Shown piece after piece: positions 33,571 through 47,299 of a stretch of 64,000 nucleotides of DNA. Made by a program: the position numbers and the translations under genes. Source of the DNA: Botryococcus braunii (taxonomy: Eukaryota > Chlorophyta > Trebouxiophyceae); NCBI GenBank assembly GCA_002005505.1, contig KV908400.1, forward strand, positions 275,003 through 339,002, given 5' to 3'. Position 1 is the stretch's first letter. Each line of letters starts with the position of its first letter. The notes under the pieces are model-generated. The model was not told where the DNA came from, searched no databases, and saw only the letters and a program-made list of their open reading frames with translations.

Positions 33571-35204
33571 GATATTGGAGCAAACTCTAGACGAAGCAGC
33601 GGCATGAAGTCATGTTGTAGCCACTAAGCCAATCCTTCTAAGCCCACAGCCCACAAAACAGGCCCAAAGACATACCAACTGATTCCAAGCCAACAACGAG
33701 CCACAAGCTGGCAATTGCACAACCAAATCCTGAGCAGTGAGCCCATTAAAAGCTCAATCGATCATCACGATCAAGGCAAGACACCCCCAGGTCAAAATGC
33801 CACTGCACAGTACATATCTGCACTTAGTCCCCACACCAACCTGCACAGTCAAGCCTTTGCACGCATGCGCAATTGACCGCCCCGGAACAAGATCGTCTCT
33901 GTGTGTAGTCCACTCACGTGCACCATGTGGCCCACCCATGTGGGAGGCTCCACACCCCAAGTTCTACGAAGTCTCTTAGAATAAAAAGTGCTACGAAGCC
34001 TGGTGTGTTGCAGATCCCTTCAGGCAAACCAGGAGGGCCTCATACGCACGAGCCAGTGGAGATGTAGGTGCACATGGAGCTCCAGGACCGGATCTGGCCG
34101 CACGGCACGTCCACGCAGGGCAAACTGGCATTGTCAGGGCGTCGGTTAATCGCACCGCAGCGCGCATACGTGGCCAGCGCCGACACATCGGTGAGCGTGG
34201 ACCCGCTGCCAGTGAAGGAGATAAAGCATTCCCCCGGCATACCGGTGCCGTCCGCCAACCGCCCGAGCCCGGCAAGGCTTTGGAGACTTTGGAGTTCATC
34301 TCCAATAACACCCTCTCCTGTGCAAACTAGGCGTTGAAGGAACTCCAAATTTGACGATATTTGCACACCACCCCAAACATAAAATCGCAGGGGCCCTGTA
34401 ATCAGTAGTAGCTTTGTCAGGCCAGTGCCCGGAAGTATAGAGGGGGCGCCTATGATGTCCACATTACCATAAACAACCTCCAGCTTGGGAAAAATATCGA
34501 TTGCCCAAGGAGCATACGCCTCCCTGTAGTAGATTCCCAGGCCATTGGGACTTATGGTCTGAACATTCTGGAGGCCCATGGCTTCAAGAATTCTGGCTGC
34601 ATATGGAGCGTTTTCCTCAGGACTGTAATACATGATGACCTGTACCGATATGTTCAGAGACCCGCATTCTGGGTATGGAAAGATATTGCGGCAACTGCAA
34701 TCTCCATCGAGGCAACTGCCGTAATCGCAGTAAACGTCCCATGGGCAGAGTTCCAAGCGACACGATCCAACGCCGTTATTACCAATCCAAATTTTCATCC
34801 ATCCCCAGTCGGGCAACGAACACACTGCAAGAAGACCCCACCATGGCCCCCTCAATTCGATCGTCTCGAAAAGCCTCGCATGCCATTTTGCAATGGCCCT
34901 GGCTCTTATTTATCTGCGAAGACCCATGAGGCCATTTGCACAGTGTGGGAATGGTCCCGCCATCCCATCTCTGTTGCAACGCCTTCTGTTTGGTTCCTGG
35001 TGACAGGGTAACTTCCCGGTATTGTATGAAGGTCCCTTGTATTCAGCGCCCGGCAAAAGTGCGCGTCTGTATGGAAGCCAGGTACCCTGCTGATGGTGCT
35101 TGTGCACGAGAGGCAAACTCCATCAACTGGAAGGCAGAGAGGCAAACCGTTCAAGTGCGAGGGCACGAAGTCAGCACAACACACTTGAGCTTGCAATTGT
35201 GACA

Positions 35205-35340
35205 GATCAACACCGCACGCGCATGACAGGTAAGCACAAGACCCTTGTGACAGGGCAGCACAGGACCCTCATGGCAGCTAAGCCAAAGACCTTTGTGAGA
35301 ATTTTAAACAAGAACCTCGTGACAGTTGAGCACAAGCCTC
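35205..35340. repeat. Intronic short repeat (lectin gene, copy B)
   Basis: A shorter allele of the GTGACAGG-based repeat at 9100-9275. Confidence 0.5.
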
Positions 35341-35869
35341 AAAGGGCCCTTGCCAGCAGAAGCAGCAATTGCACTTACTAGGGGACGCAGGGGCTGGCAC
35401 TGGCGTGTTGGGGCAAGCGTCCACCGCTATTGTCGGGGGAGGCCGTGGGGGCCTCGGTACCTGCCCATACCCCCCAGCTATGGCGATGAGATACCAAGAT
35501 GCTGCGTTGCAGGAAAGGAATTGTGGGGGGCTAGGAGATAGGAATTTGAGTTGACGGCCTGACATCAAGGTTTTGGCAGTTTGTTGCAAGAATGCGGAGC
35601 GACCTGCTCACTGCCGAGCCGGGTATGATTATGCAAGATTGCATCCTTATCAGCGAGCAAAGGGTCCCGCAAGCACGAGCTACATAATTGTCTGGGGGAT
35701 GATGTGCCATGTCTCCGACAGCAGCCTGGTGCCCAATAAGCTCCGGAAAAGAGAGAAACAAAATCCCTTCTTGCGCCTTCACTCTTTATCCTCAAAAAAT
35801 ACATTCTTGCAGCAACTTTGGAGAGCGACGACCAGAAGGTGGAGGATGAAGAGCCGGACTGAGGTGAGG

Positions 35870-36520
<651 letters not shown>

Positions 36521-37454
36521 AGGCTTGGTGAAGGGCTTGGCGGAGGCGGCCGGCTTGTAGAGCGCGGGGAGGTGGGAGGGCGGGCTTGGAGAGCGCGGGG
36601 GAGGTGGAGGGGCGGGCTTGGAGAGCGCGGGGAGGTGGAGGGGCGGGCTGGAGAGCGGGGGAGGTGGAGGGGCGGGCTTGGAGAGAGCGGGGAGGTGGAG
36701 GGGTGGGCGCGGGAGGGGAGGCCGCGGGCTTGGAGGGGGCGGGGCGGGGGAGGTGGAGGCGCGGGCTTGGAGGCTGTGGGCGTGGGGGAGGTGGAGAAGG
36801 AATGCTGGGGGTGGTGGGCGTGGGGGAGGTGGGCGTGGGGGAGGTGGAGGTGGCGGTGATGGGGGTGGCGGTGAGGGGGTGGTGGTGATGGGGGCGGTGG
36901 GCTCGGAATGTCGGTCCAGAAGCCAATGGCAGTGAGGCCACCAAATCCTGCGAAGAGACTCCTGCAAACGAGAAGATTCTTCCTGTGAAGGAGAACTGGC
37001 TCCCACTGGGGGTACCGGCCCCGTAGGGACCCAGGGTGCGCCCGAAGCTGGTCACGAAGGTTAGCTGCTGCAGAACCTGGTCAAAAAAGCCGGAGGCTCC
37101 CACCAGCTCCTCCCCCGCCTGCAGTCGCACCTCCACAAAAGGGGCCCGCCCCCATGGAAAGCCCCGCGCTGCTCCCTCCCTCGATGAGTACAGCGCCTGC
37201 CAGCATAGCTATAACATTTCGAAAAAGACATCCCCCAGCTTCCTCTCGTCATCTAGACCTGGTACGCACGATGAAACCTTTCTTTGGAGTATCTGGGGCA
37301 AACATTCATTTGAATACTTTCCCAAACCTGTGGGGCGGGGGGGGGCTAGCAAACGTTGTAGCAAATCCATACACGCACACAAGAGCCATGACCCCCACAC
37401 CGACCAGTTCAAGCAGTATATGGTTATGCAAAATGCATAACAATGATTGAGGGT

Positions 37455-37630
<176 letters not shown>

Positions 37631-37845
37631 GAGATTATTGCCCCCAAGGGGGGGGGGAGGGGGAGCGAGGGTAGCCACGTGGGAGGGAGGGGGGGGAATG
37701 GAGAGGTCAGTCCGTACTTTGGTGAGTAGTTGTCAAACCAGGGTTTGTGTGATAGCTCTTGCATAGTGCTCATGCCAGTAACCTGAGCACTATTGTTACG
37801 GAACATGCACGCAGAATCCATTCACATGTTAAACACGCACACACT

Positions 37846-37873
37846 CCCAGGCTGACGTATAGGTCAGCCTGGG
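37846..37873. other. Conserved hairpin (copy C)
   Basis: An 11-bp perfect stem CCCAGGCTGAC/GTCAGCCTGGG with a 6-nt loop. Counterpart of 379-406. Confidence 0.7.
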
Positions 37874-39155
37874 AGAGATACTAAGTACTAGCCCGCACAG
37901 GCTCCCACAATCTATGGATCGTAAGTTTCCATATTTGGACACTGGTGTTTAAACTGACTTCAGGCAGGCATATGTATGATGGGGTGCCAATCAAAATCAC
38001 TGTGCACATGGAGCGAGATACAACAAAATGCTGACAAGATTTAATGAAGGTTCGAAGATGAATGGGTCCGAGGAAATTGTGCTGTGCGGGAACAATCAAC
38101 ATATGTGGGGCTGTACACCAACCCATTTAGCACAAGCAACAAATCCGTCTATAATTCTGGCACGCGTGAGACGGCCCCGACAGATCAACTTAGAGCATTA
38201 TGGGTATGACGGAAGAAAAGATATATTCCATTGCCTCTAACTTCCTGCTTTAACTGTATTTTTGGGAAAAGAAAAGCAACAACCACCAACCCCCTTCCTT
38301 TCCAGATGGCAAGAGGAAGGATCTTCCCTTTGCTTTCCCGTTCCGTCCCAGTCTCTTGCAAATGAACTGAAAACAGGAAAGAAAGGCGAAGGAACGGAAG
38401 TGAAGGGGAAGGGCCTTGCTCTTCAACACCCTTTTGATTTCAATCATCCCAAGGGGGGGGGGGGGCAAGCTGTACAGATCTGGGTGTATACATGCGAGGA
38501 CAATGAAGGAGAGACACCCACCATTTCTGCTAAACATCTGCAGAGATATGAGTGAGATTGATGAAGTAATACATGGCAGCTTTTGAGAGCAGAGGCTGGA
38601 CAACGGATCTTCCGGCCATGGTGGGTGTTTCTTGAGGAAAGTGGGTGGGTACGCACCTGAAAGCCCACAATGACGGGGGTGGAGGAATTGGAGGAAGTGC
38701 TGTCCGTGCATCCCCCAAACCAAAATCGGACTCCGGATATGGCTGCCAAAAGCACCCCAACCCCATGCTCTTAGCATATCATTGGCGACGAATGAAAGAT
38801 CAGCTGTCAAATTCATAAATGGTCCAGTGCCCTGTCAACCAAGCTTCTGAATGATGTGGTTCAGTGTCTTCTTTGCCAACTAGCGGCGAACAGCATTAAT
38901 GGTCACTGCTTCAAGACTTGGCGCATAACAATCTTGCTTACTACTTCATCTTTTCTTCCATTGCCTTCAGGTCGGTTTGGGTTTAAAGAGTTCATCCTCC
39001 CTCCACACTTCAGTCACAATGAAACATGTACATGGAGTGGCAGGACGCGTTCCTCTCATGTACATCTCAATCGTCAATAAAAAGGTTTGATACGTCCTGT
39101 AGTGCCAGTGCCACACTACATGTAGTGTGTCCCTATGAACCACTGATCAATCCTG

Positions 39156-39494
39156 GTGAGGTTCCCTATCTACGACTTTGACATTTCTTGGCAATCAAGC
39201 GCAGGCGCCGGCAGGATAGGGGACAGGTTCGCGGCAGAAGACGATCGTATGGATATTGATCTGGAAGGCATTATTGGCATTAATATTGTGGAAGACAGGG
39301 AAGGATATAATATCAGGAAAGGCTGGAAGGGATTAGGAAAGGGTTTGAAACAGCAAATCGGTTTCCAGCTTGGAGGGACGGCTGCTGCAGAACTCTTGAT
39401 GGCTTGTAAAGGAAGAGAAGAGAAGTTTCACAGCAGTTTGATGGTACCGGCCAGAAGAAAGGGTTTTGGTGCATTTTCATGGTCCAATTGGTAA
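39156..39494 (+). other. 112-codon open frame, copy C
   Basis: Same length and reading frame as 11952-12290, with the same start and the same last 40 codons apart from one change. See that entry; the function is not recognised. Confidence 0.25.
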
Positions 39495-39949
39495 TCTGCA
39501 AGAAGAAGAGAGGGCTTCCAGTAGTTTAATGGTTTCGCGTTGAAATGAGATTTGGAGCAGTGTGATGGTTCCATTCCGGAGAGAGGGGTTGCAGTGGTTC
39601 GATGCTTCGAGTCGGAAAAAGGGTTTGCAGCCGTGTAATGGAGCCAACCTCATCATCATTCCTGCCAACAAAAGCCTGCAGCACCCCCCCCCCCTCCCTA
39701 AAAAAATTTAAAAAAAAAATAAAAAAAAGGGGGGGGGGGTCAGGGAAGGGGTAAAAATGCCCAAATGAGGGCCCTGACATCCCAGCTTTGACCCTCATCC
39801 CCGTCCCATTCTCAGACGCATGACCCCCAAAACAATAATGTTATCGTTAACAAGGAAAAGCCTCTTCGGAGAACCTCAAACTACAAGGGTGGATACTGAA
39901 GCAGTTGAGCTTGGTTCGAGGTAGAAGCCAAGGTTCTCAATTTCCGAAT

Positions 39950-40345
39950 TCGCGACGTCATCCCAGTCAATGACAGACCAGGAGCCGCACCAGCTCTCAT
40001 AGGCCCACCATCCCAGGCAATGACAGAGTAAGGGCCTCACCATCCAAGTAAATCCACCATTGATATCCCAGGAAACGACAGAGGAGGGCCCCACCCATTC
40101 AAAGCATGAGACCGCCATTGACATCCCAGCCAATTCAAGACTAGGGCCCCACCATCCTAAGTAAATCCACCATTGATATCCCAGGCAAAGACAGACCAGG
40201 GGCCTCACCACCCCAAGTCGTGCCATCATTTTATATTCCAGGCAATGACAGAATAGGAGCGCAAGGAGCGCCACTGTCCCAGGCAATGACAGAAGAGGGG
40301 CCCACCATCCCAAGTCGCGCCATCATCCCAGGCAATCCCAGATCC
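39950..40345. repeat. Minisatellite (copy C)
   Basis: About eight to ten units of the ATCCCAGGCAATGACAGA repeat; the allele differs from copies A and B. Confidence 0.75.
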
Positions 40346-40574
40346 TCCAAGGCGGCCGTACAGGGGAGACAGTGTACTGCTTTCATTTGCAGGCGGAAGC
40401 GGCTTCCGTGGCAGCTGCATCCGCGATGGGCCTGCCGCATTCCAGCTCCTCTCCGAAACCCCTGCTGGAAACTCGTACACACCTTACATTGTGCAATGCC
40501 CATTGTGCTCGATGTGCGGGAACACTAGACCTGTGAGCACATTGTACTATTACGGCGTCTGTGAGAGAAACGCA

Positions 40575-40668
40575 GTGAGTGTGATAGCAGTAGTAACTGT
40601 ACCATAGTGTGATAGCAGTAGTAACTGTACCGCAGTGTGATAGCAGTAGTAACTGTACCGCAGTGCTG
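40575..40668. repeat. 30-bp tandem repeat, about three units (copy C)
   Basis: GTGTGATAGCAGTAGTAACTG-type units, as at 13383-13525. Confidence 0.85.
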
Positions 40669-40671
40669 AAA

Positions 40672-41030
<359 letters not shown>

Positions 41031-41184
41031 GACCAAGACAGTGCCAGGGGTGTGGGCTACAACTCTACTACGGAGTTTCAGGCTCAGATCTGTGCTTCTA
41101 TACGGCAGCATCAGTTCTAATATGGAAGGCAAGGGAGCTCAGCCACTGACATCCTCCTAAAAGATATATGCTTGTTGTTTTTAC

Positions 41185-41405
41185 CTGCAGAATTTGACAG
41201 GCCGCCGTATTCCCTTTTGCCCCGGCCGCTAGGGTCTGTTTTGAGGATGCCGCTGGTTGTCAAATCCAGTACCGCAGCGGGATCTGCTTGCATCAGCAGC
41301 CGCCCGTCATGTGCGTATCCAAGCCGCACCACAGCTTTAACATATGAGTCCACAAGTTCAGTTACGATGTGCGTGAGTTTCGAATATTGCTTGGTACCCA
41401 GACGA
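41185..41405 (-). pseudogene. Exon-like fragment of the unknown spliced gene, copy C
   Basis: The best preserved version of this exon: an open minus-strand stretch with HIVTELVDSYVKAVVRLGY, LLMQADPAAVLDLTTSG and KREYGGLSNSAG up to a CAG|GTAAAAAC donor-like site at 41184. The remaining exons are missing because copy C ends in the adjacent CA repeat. Confidence 0.3.
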
Positions 41406-41419
41406 GTGTATATATACCA

Positions 41420-41552
<133 letters not shown>

Positions 41553-41645
41553 GCACAGAAAGGACGGCACATATAAGGCACAGGCAACAATCTGGGCCTG
41601 CTGCCCCTACCACCATGCTGCAGCATAGCTACTAGTTAGCAGCGT

Positions 41646-41692
41646 GCTGCACCAGAGCGTTAGCTAGTGCTGCACCAGAGCGTTAGCTAGTG
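41646..41692. repeat. Short direct duplication
   Basis: TGCTGCACCAGAGCGTTAGC-TAG occurs twice in tandem. Confidence 0.7.
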
Positions 41693-41699
41693 CTCTGGG

Positions 41700-42640
41700 G
41701 CAAGCAAACGTCCAGGGACATGTGCAATGTGTTGGTTTCCACATTCCACCCCATTCCACCCTTTAAAGGTGGGGGCACTACGATGCTGGAACTTTGGATG
41801 TATACATGCTACCTATGCTACGTTGCCCTAGAGGAGCACAAAACAGTCCTTGTAAAAGGAGCGTCAGAATTTCTGAGTTTTCTGAGTCAGAAAATAAAAC
41901 GTGGTCTGAATCACCAAGAATCAGAGACGCTATCGGACAAAAAGTGTTATACTAGTTAGCATAACAGTTTTATAAGCTAAGCTAGACCGAATAGTAGTCA
42001 GATTGATGTAAGTCGAGATAATGGTCAAGCGGCCGCCCTCGCAGCCCAGGTAGCTATAGCCCAACTTGGCTCACCTGTATTATCGCCGCTTATTCGGCAT
42101 CTTAATTCGAATTCGGGATCCGAATACCCAGTGACACCGCATGTGCACAGAGCATCAGACGGCTTACGTGGCAGGGAGCTGAAGAGGTGCCGTACCTTGG
42201 ACCCAGAGCCGAACCCTAGATCTAGAGGGTTTGCTGTGGGGGCCCCGGATTGTGTGACAATGCTCTCGAGGATTCCCAAAGAGAGCCTCAGCCCAACGGT
42301 CAAGCCATTGTTCCGGGGAGTTCCCAGAACTCACTCAAACACAACTCTTGACCTTGTCTAGATCTAGACAAGATCAAGGCCCATCTTTGGAAACTCCTCA
42401 TATTATATAACTCCTCATATATGGGCCATCGAGCCTATCTCCAAATCAGGCATTGCAAGTTTAATAAACATACAATAGCGTCCCAGCGCGACGGTTAACC
42501 AGCAAGTTGACCAACATGCGGCTGAACTCAACTAGACGTCTTTAGCGAGAGATTAGCACGTGCAAGCAGTGTGCTAATCTCATACACATGCAGATGACAC
42601 CTCCCAAGCAGCGGGTACTCAGTGAAAGGGGGGCCTACGG
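41700..42640. other. No gene recognised; contains a 32-bp palindrome
   Basis: Only short frames without known motifs. At 42347-42378 the perfect palindrome CTTGTCTAGATCTAGACAAG (42353-42372) is extended by CTTGA/TCAAG arms with one mismatched pair. The flanks could be the 5' part of the decayed gypsy element that follows. Confidence 0.5.
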
Positions 42641-42654
42641 GATTTAGTGTTGTT

Positions 42655-43540
42655 GTCGATCAGTTTTTCAAATGGCCAAATTGATTCCTACCACTGTGAA
42701 GGTGACGGCTAAAGAGACGGCGCGTTAGTTCTTGGACAAAGTGGTTCAAACTTTGGTATGCTCAAAGTCATTGCCACTGATTGTGATCCCCGTTTCACCG
42801 GAACCTTCTTTCGGTCCCTCTGTCAGCTTCTCGGGACGAATTTGGCTTTCTCTTCAGCCTTTCACCCACAGACTGATGGCAAAACTAGGAGGATGATCCG
42901 CGTTATGAAAGATGTGCCGAGGCATGACGTCGGGTCCGATTGGGATCAATAACCGTCCATGGTGGAAGGTGCCATTACTAACGCACATCTAGAGTCCACT
43001 CAGACCACTCCATTCTTCCTCAATCATGGCAGACATCCTCGGGTGCCCGGTCATCCGGAATGGCCCTCTAAAGTTCTCGGAGCGCAGGGTTCTGAGAAGC
43101 GGTTCCATGAGTCATGGGGTTTAGCAAGGCATCCACGTAGGCAGCGGTGGCAAAACAAAATGCTAATGTTGACCGACATAGGGCCTTGGGTGTCGTTTGT
43201 GGTTGGAGACCGTGTGTTGCTAGCCACGCAGAATGCAGAATGCAGCAAGAATGCCTCGGCATGGGATTGGGAAGAAATTTATGCCCAAATGGATGGCGCC
43301 CTTCACCATCATTGAAAGGGTGGGGGATGTAGCTTACCGACATGCGTTGCCCGAAGGTATTTGCTGGCATATTGTATTTGCTATCATGACGGTGGTCGTG
43401 TGCAGCCACCGTCGATGCCGGAAATTGTGAACGGCGAGCCACGAGTATACAGTTGAGACGCTGTTGGCACACAGTCATGTGGTGGAATATCTCGAAATTC
43501 TGATCAAATGGAAGGGAAATCATCAGGGACATAACAGGTG
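42655..43540 (+). pseudogene. Decayed Ty3/gypsy integrase and chromodomain (third gypsy lineage)
   Basis: Fragments in several frames, in correct order: MAKLIPTT and TAKETAR (42672-42725), IATDCDPRFTGTFF and FHPQTDGKTRRMI (42758-42952, catalytic Asp region), TPFFLNHGRHPRVPG (about 43005-43050), FVVGDRVLLATQ (about 43195), a GPY/F-like KWMAPFTIIERVGDVAYR (about 43285-43340) and a chromodomain-like VEYLEILIKWKGN (about 43480). RT and LTRs were not found. Stops and frameshifts throughout indicate an old copy, unlike the two young elements in copy B. Confidence 0.7.
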
Positions 43541-43974
43541 AGAGCCATTCTTGAGAACTGTGAGGGGCTAGTCGTGATTATTGGAGCCGTTGAGGTGCTC
43601 AAGCAGCTCATGCGCGGCGTGAGGCTGAGCGCTGGAGTCAGTGATCTAGCATCTTCCTGAAGGTCAAAACCTAGTCCTCATGGCGGTTGACCAGTACTCG
43701 CGTCCGTAAATTGACGGCGGGGACTTGTGAGAATGTGCTATGATCGATCAGGGCGCAAATCCAAGGTCTTCAGGATTCCTGACATTATCTTACAATTTTG
43801 TTCGTGTACGCGTGAGCATGCTCATGTGCGGGGGGCCCCCCTCTCCCCTCCCTCCTCCTCCCTCCCCCTCCCTTCCTAAACCTGGCTGCAGCTCACAGCA
43901 CTGCTGAGATTGGGTTTTCCAGGCCACAACTGTAGAGCTGCAAGAGTCCTGTGGTGGGGGCTGACTCCGGCCAT
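43541..43974. other. No gene recognised
   Basis: Ends in a C/T-rich segment (43835-43880). The left part could be 3' sequence of the decayed gypsy element. Confidence 0.4.
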
Positions 43975-44775
43975 CAAAAGCTGCAGAAAACAAAAAGCGA
44001 GCATGCGCAGGTTACAAGTCCACGTGACCGTGACGGAAGGATGAAATCGACAACCCAGTCGTGGACGGTCGTAACGCATGGACTCTTTATTGGACAACCC
44101 CGGGGCCAAGGTTGCATCCACCAGCGGTGATCTCCCCGTCCGAGATCTCCCATTGTTAGCGAGGCGGCCCTCCACAATTCCTTCAAATGATGGATGCTAC
44201 TGTCCACTCCTGGGGCTACTGAGCACTGCTTTCGAAATATAAGAGAGGGTCCAATACTAGTATACTGCCAGGCTAGATCAGCCGTTGGTAATGCCCCGCG
44301 ATGAAACCTTGTTATCGCGAACAACACACCTCAAGTATCTGGGCCTCTAAATAGACAGCACACTTTGTCATTAGGCATTTCAATGTACCAAGCAGAAGAA
44401 CCCAACCTGTTAACATTTGGAAACTTGCCTGATACCTTACGCCCACATGTGCTGTACCGTTTACAAATTCACGCATTATATGTCGACATCGACGACATAA
44501 AACATAGGTCATCCAAACTTTGTGTTTTCTGATAGGCTTTTTCCGATGGACCGTTTGTGTTATTCCGCTTTCGGTCTCATTGGTTTGTGGCATGGCGACA
44601 GAGGGAGTTTAAGGGCAGATGATAGATGTTGTAGTTAGCTTAAAGAGAGTTTGATATTTTGGGGACATATGCATATTTGGTGGCACACAGACAGTATCCA
44701 GGGGACGCAAGCTTTCATGAAGGATCATGATCACGATCGTCTGCATGCAGACATTCATGGCCCCAACGAATAGTC
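43975..44775. repeat. Dispersed repeat, third copy of the palindrome arm
   Basis: Matches in blocks the left arm of the large palindrome (about 55480-56300) and, inverted, its right arm: GCGCAGGTTACAAG, ACGTGACCGTGACG, GGCCAAGGTTGCATCCACC, TTTCGGTCTCATTGGTTTG, GGGGACATATG. No frame is conserved among the three copies, so this is probably a non-autonomous element. Confidence 0.7.
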
Positions 44776-45560
44776 AAATGACTTACACTTACACTTTGTT
44801 GTGGGCAGGGGATGTCCTCGAGGTCGGCAAATGTGCCACAACTAGGGGATCCCAACAGTCCCCCTCCGCTCACACCAGTGCACCCCGTTGACCTCAGTGA
44901 AACCATTTCACTCCGAACAGAAGAATCCAAGGCCGACGCAGCCCCGGATACTGCAGAATCACGGGTGCGTTCGCTCAGAGAGACACGCTCGGGAACACGG
45001 TCCATTAGTATTAACATTTTTCGCATCTGCCATTAGCTCTGCTCGCAATCACTTCAAGATCGTTTGCATCTCATCATGCCCTCTGAGCTGGACTGATGTA
45101 ATTCATATTTTCGAGATATCAGGCCCTGAAAATCAGGGTCCGCCAACCGAGCCATCCCGTGGCCATACGGAATTGAGGGTCTGCGTATGAAATCAATACT
45201 GTAAAATCCACACGAGCAATTTTAACAAACGACAATATATTTGGCCGTTATTTGAGAACCCTCAAACTGGAGTCGGAGGCAGTAGGCCAACCGTTGACCT
45301 TCTAGAGAAGAAGCGTTCTTGCGACTAGTTTGCAGCAGGGTCCACAAGAACCTTGCCATGGCATGTTGATCACAGAATAGGTCTGCTAATTGGCAGACAG
45401 TGAGCCTTCTTGGGGACAGAAGAATACCGGCTGGGTAATGTGTCAGCACAACTTCAACTCTAGCTTACATATTGTACAGGCGCCAGCACTTGCATACGAC
45501 GGGCAAACCTTGCTGGTAAGCCAATGTGTGTGAGTGTCAGTCAGTGTGAGTGTGCGAGTG
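44776..45560. other. No convincing gene
   Basis: A 74-codon plus-strand frame at 44812-45036 (Ser/Pro-rich, then SETISLRTEESKADAAPDTA) looks mildly protein-like and could be an exon, but it has no paralogue or motif to support it. Confidence 0.25.
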
Positions 45561-45561
45561 A

Positions 45562-45742
<181 letters not shown>

Positions 45743-46389
45743 CGGGCACACACACTCATGTGCCGGCACGCTTGTTGTTCTTGTGTGGTGTCTAGGTGGG
45801 TAGTAGGGGAGGGGGTGTCTGTTCACATGGGCCAGCGCAGATGCATGGCTTAAGTGCCATGCATCAGTCACAAATATGCAGCGTTGCCAGCATGTGCAGA
45901 CATGCACACCTGTGAACAGGCGCTTCCGCATGCACAGACTGCAGGGGGGGGGGGCGGGGAGGTCCAGGAGTGTGATATGCATGCTGTTGGAAATGTGCAT
46001 GCACTTGGGGTTGGCTGCAAAGTGTCCGAGACATCCAGCCCGTCCAAATCACGTGGGCCTCCCAAATTTCATTTCTGCACCCAAAACTATTTTTGTTCGT
46101 GTCATTACGGTTCTTGCACAGGGCTCAGCCATGTGACTGCGATCGGCTTTACAAGCTATCTACATGGGTCACACCCCCCCCCCCCTGGGGGGCCACTATC
46201 TATATCCGTCCCCACGCCCCCCCATCCCCCACTCCCCTGCATCTCCCTCCTGCATCTTTCATACCTCTCCACCTCTTAACTGGTGGGAATCCGCTGCCCT
46301 TCTCCTCCTCCTCCGTCTCCCTCCCCCCCCCTCGTGAGCAGCGCTTGCCCTCCCCCTTGGGTCCTGCCCTGGACTCGCCCACCTTCATG

Positions 46390-46644
46390 GAGGTGGCAGT
46401 GACATATGCAAAGCGCCATGTTATGCAGGGCATCGCCGTCGAGCTGGCTGAGTTCAAGAAGGAGGTCAAGGAGGAGTTTGTTGAGGTCAAGGAGATGATG
46501 GCCACCAAAAAGGATATTGGAGATTTGAAGGACCTGGTGGAAGCCATGGCGAAGCAAGTGGCTGACATGGCGGCGCAGATGAATGCTTCTAACTTGGTGG
46601 GTACCCATGTGCCTCGCACACTGTTTACGCTGGGTGCAAGTTAG
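46390..46644 (+). CDS. Candidate exon encoding a charged coiled-coil
   Basis: From the ATG at 46387/46390 (MEVAVTYAKRHVMQG) the frame gives a Lys/Glu-rich heptad-like stretch: ELAEFKKEVKEEFVEVKEMM, then KKDIGDLKDLVEAMAKQVAD. The composition is quite unlike the C/T-rich flanks, which look like introns. The frame continues to a stop at 46642. GTGGGTACC near 46597 could be a donor. No family is recognised. It may belong to the same transcript as 47300-47520. Confidence 0.35.
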   Translation, partial: EVAVTYAKRHVMQGIAVELAEFKKEVKEEFVEVKEMMATKKDIGDLKDLVEAMAKQVADMAAQMNASNLVGTHVPRTLFTLGAS

Positions 46645-47299
46645 GGGGGGGGGGGTGGAAAGAGGTTTGCCTGTGCAAACGTTGTTCAACTCATTAAAAA
46701 AGTAACTCATCCGCACCTCCAGAAAGTTGTGCGCCCACAGGGCGTGGCTCTGTAGCCCCCACATCTGTGTTTGTCTAAAGTTTGCTCTCTCTGCCTTCCT
46801 GTTGAGAGTTTTAACGTTCCGATGAGCAATATGAATTGTGTAGAAGCAGGAAGGTGGGGCTGCTTCAAGCCAGTCGTGGCTGAAACGTAGCCGCCCGCTC
46901 TCTTGAAGCCGGGCTTATCCACGGGACCCCAGGAAGTCTGCTGATAGGTCATAAACTGGTTTCTCCAGGGTTGGGGAGGCGGTGTAGTGTGTCGTGGCGT
47001 CTAGCAGGCCCTCCTTTGTGTCTCCCACACATTCCGTGCGTAGATCATGACCAGGACGCCAGAGGACTTCCCCTGCTTGACTGTTTTTGGGGATCTGATT
47101 GCGTGTGGTGCGGCTCTTGAGGGTCTCCCCCCCCCCCCTCTCCTGCCCGCTCCCCCTCCTCCGTCCCCCCCTCCCACTCTCCCTCCGCCCCTCCCTCTCT
47201 CGTCGTCTGTCCGCCCCACTGTCCCCCCCCCCCACCCCTTTGTCCCCCCACCTCCCAATCTCCCTGTCGCCTCCTCGAACAGCGGGTGGGAGGGTTCTA

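Noticed and set aside
42020..42230. Cloning-vector contamination, suggested by NotI-, EcoRI-, BamHI- and XbaI-like sites close together.
   Set aside because: The sites are scattered and the sequence between them is not a known polylinker; it runs smoothly into a decayed gypsy element.
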